Source: Aquipseudomonas guryensis
GTDB taxonomy: Bacteria; Pseudomonadota; Gammaproteobacteria; Pseudomonadales; Pseudomonadaceae
Direction of reading: 5' to 3'
Length of the DNA: 64,000 nucleotides
Assembly: GCF_014164785.1 (NCBI RefSeq)
Contig: NZ_JACJFN010000005.1
Span: forward strand, 62,001 to 126,000
The stretch's first letter is position 1; each line of letters opens with the position of its first letter. A model generated the notes under the pieces. The model ran no database searches. It was not told the DNA's origin and was given only the letters and a program-made list of their open reading frames with translations. A program made the translations under genes and the position numbers. Positions 26,372-36,087 of the stretch are shown here, in pieces.

Positions 26372-27988
26372 ATGAGCCAACACCACCAGCACGACGTCCT
26401 CATCATTGGCAGCGGCGCAGCCGGCCTGACCCTGGCCCTGACGCTACCGCAGCACTTGCGCGTCGCCGTGTTGAGCAAGGGCGACCTGGCCAACGGTTCG
26501 ACCTACTGGGCCCAGGGCGGAGTCGCCGCCGTGCTGGACGACACCGACACGATCGAATCCCACGTCGCCGACACCCTCAATGCTGGCGGCGGCCTGTGCC
26601 GCGAGGACGCCGTGCGTTTTACCGTCGAGCACAGCCGCGAAGCCATCCAGTGGCTGATCGAACAAGGCGTGCCCTTCACCCGTGGTGATGAGCACGAACG
26701 CGAGGATGGTGGATTCGAGTTCCACCTGACGCGCGAAGGCGGTCATAGCCACCGGCGCATCATCCATGCCGCCGACGCCACCGGTGCAGCCATCTTCAAC
26801 ACCCTGCTGCAACAGGCCCGCCAACGCCCCAATGTCGAACTATTGGAGCAGCGCGTAGCAGTCGACCTGATTACCGAGCGCAAACTCGGCCGCAGCGGCC
26901 AGCGCTGCCTCGGCGCCTATGTCCTGAACCGCCACACTGGCGAGGTCGACACCTTCCACGCGCGCTTCGTTATCCTCGCCACCGGCGGCGCGGCCAAGGT
27001 CTACCTTTACACCAGCAACGCCGACGGCGCCTGTGGCGATGGCATCGCCATGGCCTGGCGCGCGGGCTGCCGGGTTGGCAACCTGGAATTCAACCAGTTT
27101 CATCCGACCTGCCTGTACCACCCGCAGGCCAAAAACTTCCTGATCACCGAAGCCCTGCGCGGCGAAGGCGCCCAGCTCAAACTGCCTAACGGCGAGCGCT
27201 TCATGGCGCGCTTCGACCCGCGCGAAGAGCTGGCCCCGCGCGACATCGTCGCCCGCGCCATCGACCATGAAATGAAGCGCCTGGGCATTGACTGCGTTTA
27301 TCTGGACATCAGCCACAAGCCGGCAGACTTCATCAAGACGCACTTCCCTACCGTCTATGAGCGCTGCCTGCAATTCGGTATCGACATCACCCGCCAGCCG
27401 ATCCCGGTAGTACCGGCGGCGCACTACACCTGCGGCGGCGTAGTGATCGATAGCAGTGGCCATACCGACGTGCCCGGCCTGTACGCGATTGGCGAAACCA
27501 GCTTCACCGGCCTGCATGGCGCCAACCGCCTGGCCAGCAACTCGCTATTGGAATGCTTCGTCTACGCCCGTTCGGCCGCGGCCGATATCGTTGCGCAACT
27601 GGATAGCGTGAACATGCCAGGCGAGCTGCCGACCTGGGACGCCAGCCAGGTGACCGACTCGGACGAAGACGTGATCATTGCGCACAACTGGGACGAACTG
27701 CGGCGATTTATGTGGGACTACGTCGGCATCGTGCGCACCAACAAGCGCCTGCAACGGGCCCAGCACCGCGTGCGCCTGCTGCTCAGCGAGATCGACGAGT
27801 TCTACAGCAACTACAAGGTCAGCCGTGACCTGATCGAACTGCGCAACCTGGCACTGGTCGCCGAGCTGATGATCGAGTCAGCCATGCGCCGCCATGAGAG
27901 CCGCGGTTTGCATTACACCCTCGACTACCCGCAGCAGTTGCCTGAAGCGCACGATACTATTCTGGCGCCGCCCACCTTCGCCGACTGA
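26372..27988 (+). CDS. nadB: L-aspartate oxidase
   Basis: NadB oxidises L-aspartate to iminoaspartate, the first step of de novo NAD synthesis. The 538-residue flavoprotein starts with a dinucleotide-binding motif G-S-G-A-A-G-L at about 12-18. Family landmarks follow: [12 protein letters not shown] near 46, H-P-T-C-L-Y near 246, [11 protein letters not shown] near 256, H-Y-T-C-G-G near 351, and [16 protein letters not shown] near 380. It is divergent from algU, as I recall for P. aeruginosa. Its 3' end overlaps the convergent ygfX by 32 bases. Confidence 0.96.
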   Translation: MSQHHQHDVLIIGSGAAGLTLALTLPQHLRVAVLSKGDLANGSTYWAQGGVAAVLDDTDTIESHVADTLNAGGGLCREDAVRFTVEHSREAIQWLIEQGVPFTRGDEHEREDGGFEFHLTREGGHSHRRIIHAADATGAAIFNTLLQQARQRPNVELLEQRVAVDLITERKLGRSGQRCLGAYVLNRHTGEVDTFHARFVILATGGAAKVYLYTSNADGACGDGIAMAWRAGCRVGNLEFNQFHPTCLYHPQAKNFLITEALRGEGAQLKLPNGERFMARFDPREELAPRDIVARAIDHEMKRLGIDCVYLDISHKPADFIKTHFPTVYERCLQFGIDITRQPIPVVPAAHYTCGGVVIDSSGHTDVPGLYAIGETSFTGLHGANRLASNSLLECFVYARSAAADIVAQLDSVNMPGELPTWDASQVTDSDEDVIIAHNWDELRRFMWDYVGIVRTNKRLQRAQHRVRLLLSEIDEFYSNYKVSRDLIELRNLALVAELMIESAMRRHESRGLHYTLDYPQQLPEAHDTILAPPTFAD

Positions 27989-28409
27989 ACTTCAGCCGCA
28001 CCCGCAGGCGCCGATGCACCTCGCGGGCCAGACCGTCGCGCGGAATGCACAAGCCGCGCACCCGCCACTCACCGGCCAGACGGAAGCGCAGGATCACCAG
28101 CTGCGGCAAGGTCAGGCTATCCGGCCGCAACTGCACCGCCTGCCAGCCCTGCGCCTGATTCCATAGCTGCCAGCCATCCTCGTCCCGGCGCAAACCGGTA
28201 AACGCCTGCGGATGACGCAGCAGCACCTGGCGCGGCACCACCCAGGCGGCATGCCCCAAGCAAGCCAAAGCACAGAGACAAAGCAGCCAGAACGGCACAT
28301 CAAGCAGCAACAGCGTCACCCATGCCAGGCATTGCGCCAGCACATAGGCCGCCAGCAGCAGGCGCGAAGCCTGCCAGTGGCATTCGAAGCTGTTACTTGG
28401 GCTGGACAC
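27957..28409 (-). CDS. ygfX: YgfX-family membrane protein
   Basis: The 150-residue protein has a short soluble start with F-E-C-H-W, two membrane spans (about 18-36 and 40-57) and a soluble C-terminal part ending in a basic [14 protein letters not shown]. This is the outline of YgfX (CptA), which is encoded beside SdhE in gammaproteobacteria and has been proposed to act on the cell-division and cytoskeleton proteins as a toxin; a housekeeping role is also argued. Its start overlaps the sdhE end by 17 bases and its stop lies within the end of nadB on the other strand. Confidence 0.8.
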   Translation of the reverse strand: MSSPSNSFECHWQASRLLLAAYVLAQCLAWVTLLLLDVPFWLLCLCALACLGHAAWVVPRQVLLRHPQAFTGLRRDEDGWQLWNQAQGWQAVQLRPDSLTLPQLVILRFRLAGEWRVRGLCIPRDGLAREVHRRLRVRLKFSRRRWAAPE

Positions 28410-28647
28410 GATCCAGGATCATGCGAACCATGCGCCGCAGGTCGGCGTCTTCCGGCTCGTCGCGCTGCATGAACCAGCCGAACATGTCCTGATCCTCGCA
28501 CTCCAGCAACTTGCGGTAGCGCGCCTGATCCTCGGCATCCAGCGTCGCATAGACCTCCCTGACGAAGGGCACCAGCAATACATCCAGCTCCAGCATGCCG
28601 CGACGGCTGTGCCAGAAGAGTCGGTTCAGTTCAGTAGAATCGGCCAT
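28393..28647 (-). CDS. sdhE: FAD assembly factor SdhE
   Basis: SdhE helps attach FAD to succinate dehydrogenase. The 84-residue protein has the family signature R-R-G-M-L-E-L-D (residues 15-22), where the R-G-x-x-E residues contact the flavoprotein, and the C-terminal F-G-W-F-M segment. I chose the ATG at 28647, since the longer frame to 28767 lacks family character. It precedes ygfX in the same direction and is divergent from ygfZ, a common arrangement. Confidence 0.92.
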   Translation of the reverse strand: MADSTELNRLFWHSRRGMLELDVLLVPFVREVYATLDAEDQARYRKLLECEDQDMFGWFMQRDEPEDADLRRMVRMILDRVQPK

Positions 28648-28766
28648 ACAGCGGCTCCTGTGAGAAGGTGCGCAGTATAGCGAGCGGCGCCTCACTCGGC
28701 ACCCGCTGACAAGCTGCCGAGCGGGCTCTATGATGACGCCCCGGACTTTCCTTACTGCGACAGCCA

Positions 28767-29705
28767 ATGGCCGACTCAGCTTTCTTCTGCACCCTGACCC
28801 ATGAAGCCCTGCTCGCCGTGCGCGGCGTAGATGCCAGTAAATTCCTCCAGGGCCAGGTCACCTGCAACCTCAACTACCTCGACCCGCATACCAGCAGCCT
28901 CGGCGCCCGCTGCACGCCCAAGGGCCGCATGCTGTCGAGTTTCCGCATTGTTGCCGAAGGCGACGGCTACCTACTGGCGATGGCCAGCGAACTGCTCGAC
29001 ACCCAGCTCGCCGAACTGAAAAAGTATGCAGCTTTCTCCAAATCCACCCTCAGCGACGAATCTGCCGCCTGGGTACGCTACGGCCTCAGCGGCGGTGACG
29101 GCGCACTGGTCAGCCTCGGCCTGGATCTGCCGCAGACGGCGAACACGGTAGCGCGCCACAATCGCCTGCTGGCAGTGCGCCTGAGCGATGGCCGCACCGA
29201 ACTCTGGGCGCCGGCCAGCGAAGCCGAAACCCTGCACAAGCGCCTGGCCACGCAACTGCGCGAAGTGCCACTGAACGACTGGCTGCTGGGCCAGATCCGC
29301 GCCGGCATCGGCCAGGTCTTCGGTGCCACCCGCGAGCAGCTGATCCCGCAGATGATCAACCTGCAGGCCCTGGGCGGCGTGAGTTTCAAGAAAGGCTGCT
29401 ACACCGGCCAGGAAATCGTCGCGCGCATGCAGTACCTCGGCAAGCTCAAGCGCCGTCTCTATCGCCTGAGCCTGGACGCCGCACCACCCGCCGTAGGCGC
29501 GGCGCTGTTCTCGCCGGTACATGGTTCCAGCGTCGGTGAAATCGTGTTGGCTGCACAGGCCGCCAGTGGCAGCGAAGTGCTGGCCGTGCTGCAGGAAGAT
29601 GCCGCCAGCGATGGCCGCATCCACCTCGACAGCCTCGAAGGCCCCCTGCTGCACCTACTGGAACTGCCCTACGAGCTGGACAGCGACCGAGAAATCCAGC
29701 GCTAA
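28767..29705 (+). CDS. ygfZ: Folate-binding protein YgfZ
   Basis: YgfZ is a folate-binding protein of the GcvT superfamily needed for certain iron-sulfur enzymes such as the tRNA methylthiotransferase MiaB. The 312-residue product has the family signature [12 protein letters not shown] near residue 209-220, including the conserved Cys, and G-Q-V-T-C-N-L near 33. It is divergent from sdhE with 119 bases between the starts. Confidence 0.92.
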   Translation: MADSAFFCTLTHEALLAVRGVDASKFLQGQVTCNLNYLDPHTSSLGARCTPKGRMLSSFRIVAEGDGYLLAMASELLDTQLAELKKYAAFSKSTLSDESAAWVRYGLSGGDGALVSLGLDLPQTANTVARHNRLLAVRLSDGRTELWAPASEAETLHKRLATQLREVPLNDWLLGQIRAGIGQVFGATREQLIPQMINLQALGGVSFKKGCYTGQEIVARMQYLGKLKRRLYRLSLDAAPPAVGAALFSPVHGSSVGEIVLAAQAASGSEVLAVLQEDAASDGRIHLDSLEGPLLHLLELPYELDSDREIQR

Positions 29706-29813
29706 GCAGAAAACTGATGCAGACGCCGGGACAAACAGGTTACAACCGGCATAACCCTGACCAACAAGCGACACCGCACTACACTGATGCGGTCGAGTGA
29801 TCCGAGAGCCGAG

Positions 29814-30650
29814 ATGAGCAAGCTTGCCGAAAAAGTCCAACAGGAACTGATCCAGGCCATCGAAAACGATGAGCTGGTACTGCCGACCTTGCCCGAAGTG
29901 GCCCTGCGTGTTCGCGAGGCAGCGGAAGACCCGAATATCAGCATCCCGGCCCTGAGCAAGGTGATCGGCAACGATGCCGCCCTTACCGCGCGCATCGTCA
30001 AGGTGGTGAACAGCCCGCTGCTGCGTACCAGCAAGGAAATCACCGACCTGCAGATGGCCGTCAGCCGCCTCGGCATCAACTACACCTGCAACCTGGCCAC
30101 CGGCCTGGCCATGGAGCAGATGTTCCAGGCCACCTCCGACGTGGTCGATCGCAAGATGCGCGAAGTGTGGAACAAAAGCACGGAAATCGCCGGCATCTGC
30201 CACGTTCTGTGCAAACACTACACTCGCCTGATGCCTGACCAGGCGACCCTCGCCGGCCTGGTCCACCAGATCGGCATCCTGCCGATCCTGACCTACGCCG
30301 AAGAACACAACGAGCTGCTGGCAGACTCCATCAGCCTCAACCACGTAATCGAGAAGATTCACCCGATCATCGGCGACAGGATCCTGCGTGCCTGGGAATT
30401 CCCCGAGCCGATCGCCATGGTGCCGGGCCAGCACCTGGACTTCACCCGCAACTCGCCGAAAGTCGACTACGTCGATATCGTCCAGGTCGCCACCCTGCAA
30501 AGCTACCTGGGCAGCGAGCACCCCTATACCCAGCTGGACTGGAGCAAGATTCCCGCCTTCGCCAAGCTCGGCCTCGACCCGAGCGTCGACATGCAGGCCG
30601 ATGAAGACCTCTCTGCGGCCATGGAAGCCGCCACCAGCATGCTGCAGTAA
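29814..30650 (+). CDS. HDOD-domain signalling protein
   Basis: The ATG at 29814 gives 278 residues forming one HDOD domain, a relative of HD phosphohydrolases that usually lacks catalytic metal ligands. Typical parts are L-P-T-L-P-E-V-A at about 24-31, I-S-I-P-A-L-S-K-V-I-G-N-D-A-A-L-T-A-R-I, V-N-S-P-L near 69, and H-Q-I-G-I-L-P near 152. HDOD proteins in Pseudomonas take part in regulation (motility, stress or c-di-GMP links), but no partner domain is fused here. It is on its own, 109 bases after ygfZ. Confidence 0.85.
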   Translation: MSKLAEKVQQELIQAIENDELVLPTLPEVALRVREAAEDPNISIPALSKVIGNDAALTARIVKVVNSPLLRTSKEITDLQMAVSRLGINYTCNLATGLAMEQMFQATSDVVDRKMREVWNKSTEIAGICHVLCKHYTRLMPDQATLAGLVHQIGILPILTYAEEHNELLADSISLNHVIEKIHPIIGDRILRAWEFPEPIAMVPGQHLDFTRNSPKVDYVDIVQVATLQSYLGSEHPYTQLDWSKIPAFAKLGLDPSVDMQADEDLSAAMEAATSMLQ

Positions 30651-30695
30651 CACGCAGCAAGACGTATCGACCAACCCCTTCTAAGCTATGAGTAT

Positions 30696-30720
30696 GTCCT
30701 GTCGCCACTGGCGACAGGAC
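30696..30720. other. Perfect 11-bp hairpin between the HDOD and binding-protein genes
   Basis: GTCCTGTCGCC at 30696-30706 and GGCGACAGGAC at 30710-30720 form an 11-bp stem with a 3-base loop. No T-run follows on either strand, so it is not a typical terminator. It lies 45 bases after the HDOD stop and 70 bases before the next start. Confidence 0.6.
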
Positions 30721-30790
30721 AGCGGCTTGCCGCAGCAAAGGTCACCGGACTGGCCTCTGTCTCGCTCAACTCAGGGGAAGGAAGTACCCG

Positions 30791-31546
30791 ATGCGTCTGT
30801 TGTTACTGCTGTTCACCCTGGCTTTCGGCTGCCACCTGCAGGCTGAAACCATCCGCCTGACCAACGGCGAATGGAGTCCTTATCTGGGTGAAAAGCTGCC
30901 CCATCACGGCGTCGCCTCGCGCATCGTCGAAGAAGCCTTCGCCCTGCAGGGCGTGCAGGTGCAGTGGGAGTTCTACCCCTGGGCACGTGCCCTACGCAGC
31001 GCCGAAAAGGGCAAGAGCGATGGTGCAGCAGTATGGCTGCGCAGCCCGGAGCGCGAGCAGGCCTTTTTCATCAGCGACCCGGTGGTGGACAGCGGCTACT
31101 ACCTGTTCCACCGCAAGGATCAGGTCTTCGACTGGCAACAGGTTAGCGATCTGCACGGCAAACGCCTTGGTGGCGCTATCGACTACGACTACGGCCAGGC
31201 CTTCCAGCAAGCGGAAAGCAGCGGCCACCTGCAGGTCAAGCGCCTGAGCAGCGAGGAACAGGGCCTGCGCATGGTGCTGGCTGGACGCCTGGATGCCTTT
31301 CCGATGGATAAGGTGGTGGCCTTCGATCTGCTGCACAGCAGGTTCACTACCGCCGAACGCCGCCAGCTGAGCTTTCACCCCCTGCCGCTGCGCAGTGACA
31401 GCCTGCACCTGCTGCTGTCACGCAAGGTGGCCGGCAACGAGGCCATGTTGCAACGCTTCAACCAGGGTTTGCAGCAACTGCGCGACAGCGGCAAGGTCAC
31501 TCAATACCTGCTGGAAATCCAGCAACCCCTGAGCCTGAGCTACTGA
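30791..31546 (+). CDS. Orphan periplasmic solute-binding protein
   Basis: The ATG at 30791 has a strong GGAAGGAAG before it. The 251-residue precursor has a signal peptide (cleavage near L-Q-A-E at about 19) and SBP_bac_3 landmarks: G-E-W-S-P-Y after the first strand, V-E-E-A-F-A-L, F-Y-P-W-A-R-A-L, S-P-E-R-E-Q-A-F and a C-terminal F-N-Q-G-L-Q-Q-L-R-D-S-G. There is no permease or ATPase nearby. It is close in plan to the protein at 14896. The stop lies 3 bases from the convergent tctE stop. Confidence 0.75.
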   Translation: MRLLLLLFTLAFGCHLQAETIRLTNGEWSPYLGEKLPHHGVASRIVEEAFALQGVQVQWEFYPWARALRSAEKGKSDGAAVWLRSPEREQAFFISDPVVDSGYYLFHRKDQVFDWQQVSDLHGKRLGGAIDYDYGQAFQQAESSGHLQVKRLSSEEQGLRMVLAGRLDAFPMDKVVAFDLLHSRFTTAERRQLSFHPLPLRSDSLHLLLSRKVAGNEAMLQRFNQGLQQLRDSGKVTQYLLEIQQPLSLSY

Positions 31547-31549
31547 TCA

Positions 31550-32944
31550 CTACGGCTGCGGCGGAAAAGCCACCTGCACCCGCAAGCCGCCACTGCGTCC
31601 CTCCTCCAGGCTGATCTGCGCCAGATGGGCACGGCAGATCTCGCCGACGATCGCCAGGCCCAGCCCAGCACCACCGACCTGCGGGTTACGCCGGTAGAAC
31701 CGCTCGAAGACCTTCTCCCGCTCCTGCGGCGGAATTCCCGGACCGTCGTCCTCGACCTCCAATAAGCCCGGCGCCAGCACCCGCAGAACCACATTGCCAC
31801 CCGCCGGAGTGTGCGCCAGAGCGTTGTCCACCAGGTTATAGACCAGCTCGTTGAGCAGGGTCGGTTCGCCATGGATGAACACATCCTCCTCGGCCTCCAG
31901 CGCCAGGGCAATGCCGCGCTGGTGGGCCAGCGGTGCCAGGGCCATGGCCAGTTCACGCACCAGCAGGCCGAGATCGACCCGCTCGGCACCACCCTCGGCG
32001 ATGGCCCGAGCGCCGCGCTCGATGCGCGCCAGGGAAAGCAGCTGGTTGGCCAGGTGGGTCAGGCGATCGCTGCTCTGCGCCGCCTTTTCCAGGGTGCTAT
32101 ACCACAACTGCGGTTCACGCTCGCGCAGGCCCAGTTCGATGCGCGCCTTGAGCGCCGCCAGTGGCGTGCGCAGCTCGTGGGAAGCATCGGCGATGAACTG
32201 CGCCTGGCGCTCGAACTGCACACGCAGGCGCTCGGTGAAGTGGTTGAGGGCCGCCACCAGCGGGCGCAATTCATCCTGCGCCTCGACCAGCGGCAGCGGC
32301 CGCAGATCGTCCGGCTGGCGCTCCTCGACGGCGCTGCGCAAACGCTCCAGCGGGCGCAAGGCGGCGCTCACCGCCAGCCACACCAGGGCCAGGCTGACCA
32401 GCGCCAGCAGGCCCATACGCCACAGGGTATCCAGCAGCAGGCCACGGGCCATGCGCTCGCGCGCGCCGTCGGTCTCGGCCACGCGAATCTCCGCCATGCC
32501 ATTCATTTCCGGTTCGCTGACCGGCTGCAACAGGCTGACCACGCGTACACCTACGCCCTCGAACTCACCGTCGTAGAAGCGCGCCAGGGCCGGGTAATCG
32601 TCGGTGCGCGGGGTGCCGGGCGGCGGTGCCGGCAGGGCGTCGTAGCCCGAGACCAGGCGTCCCTGCAGGTCGCTGACCTGGTAGAAGATGCGCCCCTCGC
32701 TGTCGTAAGCGAACACATCCAGCGCCACATAGGGCACGTCGGCGCGCAACAGCCCCTCTTCGGTGTACAGGCCGTCGGCGATGGCCCGTGCCGAGGCCAG
32801 CAAGGTGCGGTCGTAGGCCGCGTCCGCCGCCTCGCGACCATTCCAGTAGGCGCTCAGGCTGCCGATTAGCAGCGGAATGGCCAGCAGCGCGGCGAGGCGC
32901 CGCAGCAGCCGGCCGCGCAGGCTGCCGGCAGGTTTTTCAGCCAC
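31550..32944 (-). CDS. tctE: Sensor histidine kinase TctE
   Basis: TctE is the membrane sensor of tricarboxylates that works with TctD. The GTG at 32944 overlaps the tctD stop by 8 bases and gives 464 residues. Two membrane spans (about 17-35 and 160-182) flank a periplasmic sensor domain. The cytoplasmic part has the H-box S-H-E-L-R-T-P-L-A-A-L (phosphorylated His near 249), the N-box N-L-V-D-N-A-L, the G1 box E-D-D-G-P-G-I-P and a G2-like G-L-G-L-A-I. It is encoded downstream of tctD and divergent from the genes it controls. Confidence 0.9.
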   Translation of the reverse strand: MAEKPAGSLRGRLLRRLAALLAIPLLIGSLSAYWNGREAADAAYDRTLLASARAIADGLYTEEGLLRADVPYVALDVFAYDSEGRIFYQVSDLQGRLVSGYDALPAPPPGTPRTDDYPALARFYDGEFEGVGVRVVSLLQPVSEPEMNGMAEIRVAETDGARERMARGLLLDTLWRMGLLALVSLALVWLAVSAALRPLERLRSAVEERQPDDLRPLPLVEAQDELRPLVAALNHFTERLRVQFERQAQFIADASHELRTPLAALKARIELGLREREPQLWYSTLEKAAQSSDRLTHLANQLLSLARIERGARAIAEGGAERVDLGLLVRELAMALAPLAHQRGIALALEAEEDVFIHGEPTLLNELVYNLVDNALAHTPAGGNVVLRVLAPGLLEVEDDGPGIPPQEREKVFERFYRRNPQVGGAGLGLAIVGEICRAHLAQISLEEGRSGGLRVQVAFPPQP

Positions 32945-33608
32945 CGACCGCCTCCAGCAGATAACCCAGGCCACGGAAGGTGACGATGCGTACGCTGTCG
33001 CCTTCCAGCTTCTTGCGCAGGCGGTGCACGTAGATCTCGATGGCGTCGGCGCTGGCCTCCTCGTCCAGACCGAACACCTGGTCGGCCAGCTGTTCCTTGC
33101 TCATCACCCGTCCCGGACGGGCGATCAGCGCCTCCAGCACCGCCTGCTCGCGCGAGGTCAGGTTGAGCAGCTGTTCGTGCAGGCTGAAGCGCCGGGTGCC
33201 CAGGTCATAGACCAGCGCCCCACAGCGTTGCTGCGCCTCGCCGCCGAGCACGCTGCGCCGCAGCAGGGCCTTGACCCGCGCCTCCAGCTCGGTCAGCTCG
33301 AAGGGCTTGGCCAGGTAATCGTCGGCGCCCAGGTTGAGGCCGTGCACACGGTCCTTGACCTCGCCACGGGCGGTCAGCATCAGTACCGGCAGGGTCTTGC
33401 CGCGCCCGCGCAGGCGCGCCAGCACCTCGAAGCCGTCCAGCCGTGGCAGGCCGACATCCAGCACCGCCAGGGCGTAGTCCTCGCTGGCCAGGGCATGCTC
33501 GGCGGCGATGCCGTCGTGCAGCACATCCACGGTCAAGCCGGTGCCGCGCAGGGCCTGGGCCACGCTTTCGGCCAGGGGCAGATGGTCCTCGACCAGCAGG
33601 ATTCGCAC
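32937..33608 (-). CDS. tctD: Response regulator TctD (OmpR family)
   Basis: The GTG at 33608 gives 223 residues: a receiver domain (about 1-115) with the acidic pair Glu7-Asp8, the phosphorylation site Asp51 (V-L-D-V-G-L-P), and the switch L-A-K-P-F-E. An OmpR-type winged-helix domain follows (about 130-220) with L-T-S-R-E-Q-A-V-L-E-A-L. It probably controls the divergent opdH-tctCBA operon; the 206-base intergenic region contains an inverted repeat that may be its site. Confidence 0.92.
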   Translation of the reverse strand: MRILLVEDHLPLAESVAQALRGTGLTVDVLHDGIAAEHALASEDYALAVLDVGLPRLDGFEVLARLRGRGKTLPVLMLTARGEVKDRVHGLNLGADDYLAKPFELTELEARVKALLRRSVLGGEAQQRCGALVYDLGTRRFSLHEQLLNLTSREQAVLEALIARPGRVMSKEQLADQVFGLDEEASADAIEIYVHRLRKKLEGDSVRIVTFRGLGYLLEAVGG

Positions 33609-33687
33609 GGTGATGGCACTCCAGGAACTTGTAGTTATGCGCCGAGTGTAACCAGCGCGAAGGCGCTGTACAGGCCGCAAAAACTTT

Positions 33688-33702
33688 CTTTCACGCTGAA
33701 AG
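33688..33702. promoter_or_regulatory. Inverted repeat in the tctD-opdH divergent region
   Basis: CTTTCA-CGC-TGAAAG is a perfect 6-bp inverted repeat, followed by a further GCGAAAGC. Its position 80 bases upstream of tctD and 113 bases upstream of opdH makes it a candidate binding site for TctD; this has not been shown. Confidence 0.35.
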
Positions 33703-33814
33703 CCTGGCGAAAGCTTGGCCTCCTAGCATCCGGCTCAGGGTGGCTAGAACCACCCACAGAACGCCGGCTGCGTGGTTGCGCCGGCGTGACAAAAACAATA
33801 TTCGGAGACCACAT

Positions 33815-35080
33815 ATGCGCACTGCCTCCCGGCAGGCCCTGCCGCCTGTCCGCCGCCTCAGCCTCGCCCTTCTCGCCTGCACCCTGGCGCCTGCCGCCCA
33901 TGCCGCCTTCGTCGCCGACAGCAGCGCCAGCCTCACGACCACCAACATCTACCTGAACCGCGACTTCCGCGAAGATGCCGGGCAGAACAAACGCGAGGAA
34001 TGGGGTCAGGGTTTCTGGCTCGATATTCAGTCCGGCTATACGGAAGGCACTGTTGGCTTCGGCCTCGACGCCCTCGGCCTGCTCGGGGTCAAGCTGGATT
34101 CCGGTGGCGGCCGCACCGGCACCGACCTGCTGCCGGTACAGGACGACGGCGGCACCCCGGACCAGTACGGCCGCCTGGGCCTGACCGCCAAGCTCAAGGT
34201 CTCCGCGAGCGAGTTCCGCTATGGCTCGCACATCCCCGAGCTGCCGGTGGTCAAGGCCAGCGACAGCCGCCTGCTGCCGCAGGTGTTCGAGGGCGGCCTG
34301 CTGACCTCCAACGACATCGATAACCTGAGTTTCACTGGCGGGCGCCTGGACAAGGTAATCGACCGCGCCTCGACCAACTCCGAGGACCTGATCCTCAACA
34401 GCAAGAACAAGCGCTTCACCGGCGGCGTCACGGCCGAGCACATGGATCTGGCCGGCTTCGACTACAGCTTCACCAAGGGCCTGACCGGACGCTACTACTA
34501 CGCCGATGTCGAGGACATCTACCGCCAGCACTTCCTCGGCCTGCTGGCCAGCCAGGCGCTGGGCGGTGGCACCCTGAGCGCCGACCTGCGCCTGTCGATC
34601 AGCGACGACAGCGGTTCGGCCAACGCCGGCCAGATCGACAACAACGCTTGGAACGGCCTGCTCGGCTACGCCCACAGCGGCCACAAGCTGAGCCTGGGCT
34701 ACCAGCACCTGTCCGGTGACACCGGTTTCGCCTACCTCGATGGCAGCGACCCGTTCCTGGTCAACTTCGTGCAGATCAACGACTTCGCCAACGCCGACGA
34801 ACGCTCCTGGCAGGCCCGTTACGACTTCGACTTCACCAGCCTCGGCGTGCCCGGCCTGAGCTTCATGACCCGCTACATCAAGGGCGACAACGCTCAGGTG
34901 AGCGGCAGCGATGAAGAAGGCCGCGAGTGGGAGCGCAACACCGAGCTCAAGTACGTGGTGCAGAACGGCCCGCTCAAGGACCTCTACGTGCGCCTTCGTA
35001 ATGCCAGCTTCCGTTCCAGCTTCGCCCGCGACGCGGACGAGAACCGCGTGATCGTCGGCTACTCCCTGCCCATCTGGTAA
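33815..35080 (+). CDS. opdH: OprD-family outer-membrane porin (OpdH-like, tricarboxylates)
   Basis: OpdH forms the outer-membrane entry channel for citrate, isocitrate and cis-aconitate in P. aeruginosa. The 421-residue precursor has a signal peptide cut near A-H-A-A at about 30. The 18-strand OprD barrel pattern starts with N-I-Y-L-N-R-D-F-R, and the typical terminal aromatic residue is Trp. The ATG at 33815 was chosen over the upstream frame because of the signal peptide. It is the first gene of the tct operon, 29 bases before tctC. Confidence 0.9.
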   Translation: MRTASRQALPPVRRLSLALLACTLAPAAHAAFVADSSASLTTTNIYLNRDFREDAGQNKREEWGQGFWLDIQSGYTEGTVGFGLDALGLLGVKLDSGGGRTGTDLLPVQDDGGTPDQYGRLGLTAKLKVSASEFRYGSHIPELPVVKASDSRLLPQVFEGGLLTSNDIDNLSFTGGRLDKVIDRASTNSEDLILNSKNKRFTGGVTAEHMDLAGFDYSFTKGLTGRYYYADVEDIYRQHFLGLLASQALGGGTLSADLRLSISDDSGSANAGQIDNNAWNGLLGYAHSGHKLSLGYQHLSGDTGFAYLDGSDPFLVNFVQINDFANADERSWQARYDFDFTSLGVPGLSFMTRYIKGDNAQVSGSDEEGREWERNTELKYVVQNGPLKDLYVRLRNASFRSSFARDADENRVIVGYSLPIW

Positions 35081-35109
35081 GCCACAATAAAACTCCACAG
35101 GAGATCAAG

Positions 35110-36084
35110 ATGAAGACTGCCCTGTCCCGTGTCGCCCTGCTCGCCTCCGGCCTGCTGCTGTCCAGCCAGTTACTGGCCGAACCCAAGCGCCCCGAATGCA
35201 TCGCCCCAGCCAAGCCCGGCGGCGGTTTCGACCTGACCTGCAAGCTGGCCCAGAGCGGCCTGCGCGACGGCGGGCTGCTCGAAGCGCCGATGCGCGTCAC
35301 CTACATGCCCGGCGGCGTCGGCGCGGTGGCCTACAACGCGGTGGTCGCTCAGCGGCCGAAAGACGCCGGCACCATCACCGCCTTCTCCTCCGGCTCCCTG
35401 CTCAACCTGGCCCAGGGCAAGTTCGGCCGCTACGACGAGAACGCCGTGCGCTGGCTGGCCGGCATCGGCACCGACTACGGCGCCATCAGCGTGCGCGCCG
35501 ACTCGCCCTACCAGACCCTCACCGACCTGGTCGAGGGGCTGAAGAAGGACCCGGGCAGCATCGTCTTCGGTGCCGGCGCCACCATCGGCGGCCAGGACTG
35601 GATGCAGACCGCCCTGCTGGCCCGCCTCGCCGGCATCGACCCGCAGAAACTGCGCTACGTGGCCTTCGAGGGCGGCGGCGAGACCCTCACCGCCATGCTC
35701 GGTGGCCATGTCCAGGTCACCTCCAGCGGCCTCGGCGAAGTCACCCCGCAACTGGCGGCGAACAAGATCCGCGTCATCGCCGTGCTCTCCGAGCAGCGCC
35801 TGCCGGGCAAGCTGAGCAACATCCCCACCGCCCGGGAGCAGGGCTACGACATCACCTGGCCGGTGATCCGTGGCTTCTACATGGGGCCGGAAGTCAGCGA
35901 TGCGGACTTCGCTTGGTGGAAGGGCCAGTTCGACACCCTGCTGGCCAGCCCCGAGTTCGCCAAGCTGCGCGAGCAGCGCGACCTGTTCCCCCTGAGCATG
36001 ACCGGCGACGAGCTGAAGGCCTACGTGTTCAAGCAGGTGCAGGACTACAAGGCCCTGGCCGGCGAGTTCGGCCTGGTCCAGTAA
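35110..36084 (+). CDS. tctC: Tricarboxylate-binding protein TctC
   Basis: TctC is the periplasmic binding protein of the tripartite tricarboxylate transporter. The 324-residue precursor has a signal peptide (cleavage near L-L-A-E at about 22) and the family features: C-I-A-P-A-K-P-G-G-G-F-D at the start of the mature part, Y-M-P-G-G-V-G-A-V-A-Y-N near 67 and a G-G-Q-D-W region. A repeat-rich stretch follows before tctB. Confidence 0.94.
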   Translation: MKTALSRVALLASGLLLSSQLLAEPKRPECIAPAKPGGGFDLTCKLAQSGLRDGGLLEAPMRVTYMPGGVGAVAYNAVVAQRPKDAGTITAFSSGSLLNLAQGKFGRYDENAVRWLAGIGTDYGAISVRADSPYQTLTDLVEGLKKDPGSIVFGAGATIGGQDWMQTALLARLAGIDPQKLRYVAFEGGGETLTAMLGGHVQVTSSGLGEVTPQLAANKIRVIAVLSEQRLPGKLSNIPTAREQGYDITWPVIRGFYMGPEVSDADFAWWKGQFDTLLASPEFAKLREQRDLFPLSMTGDELKAYVFKQVQDYKALAGEFGLVQ

Positions 36085-36087
36085 GGC

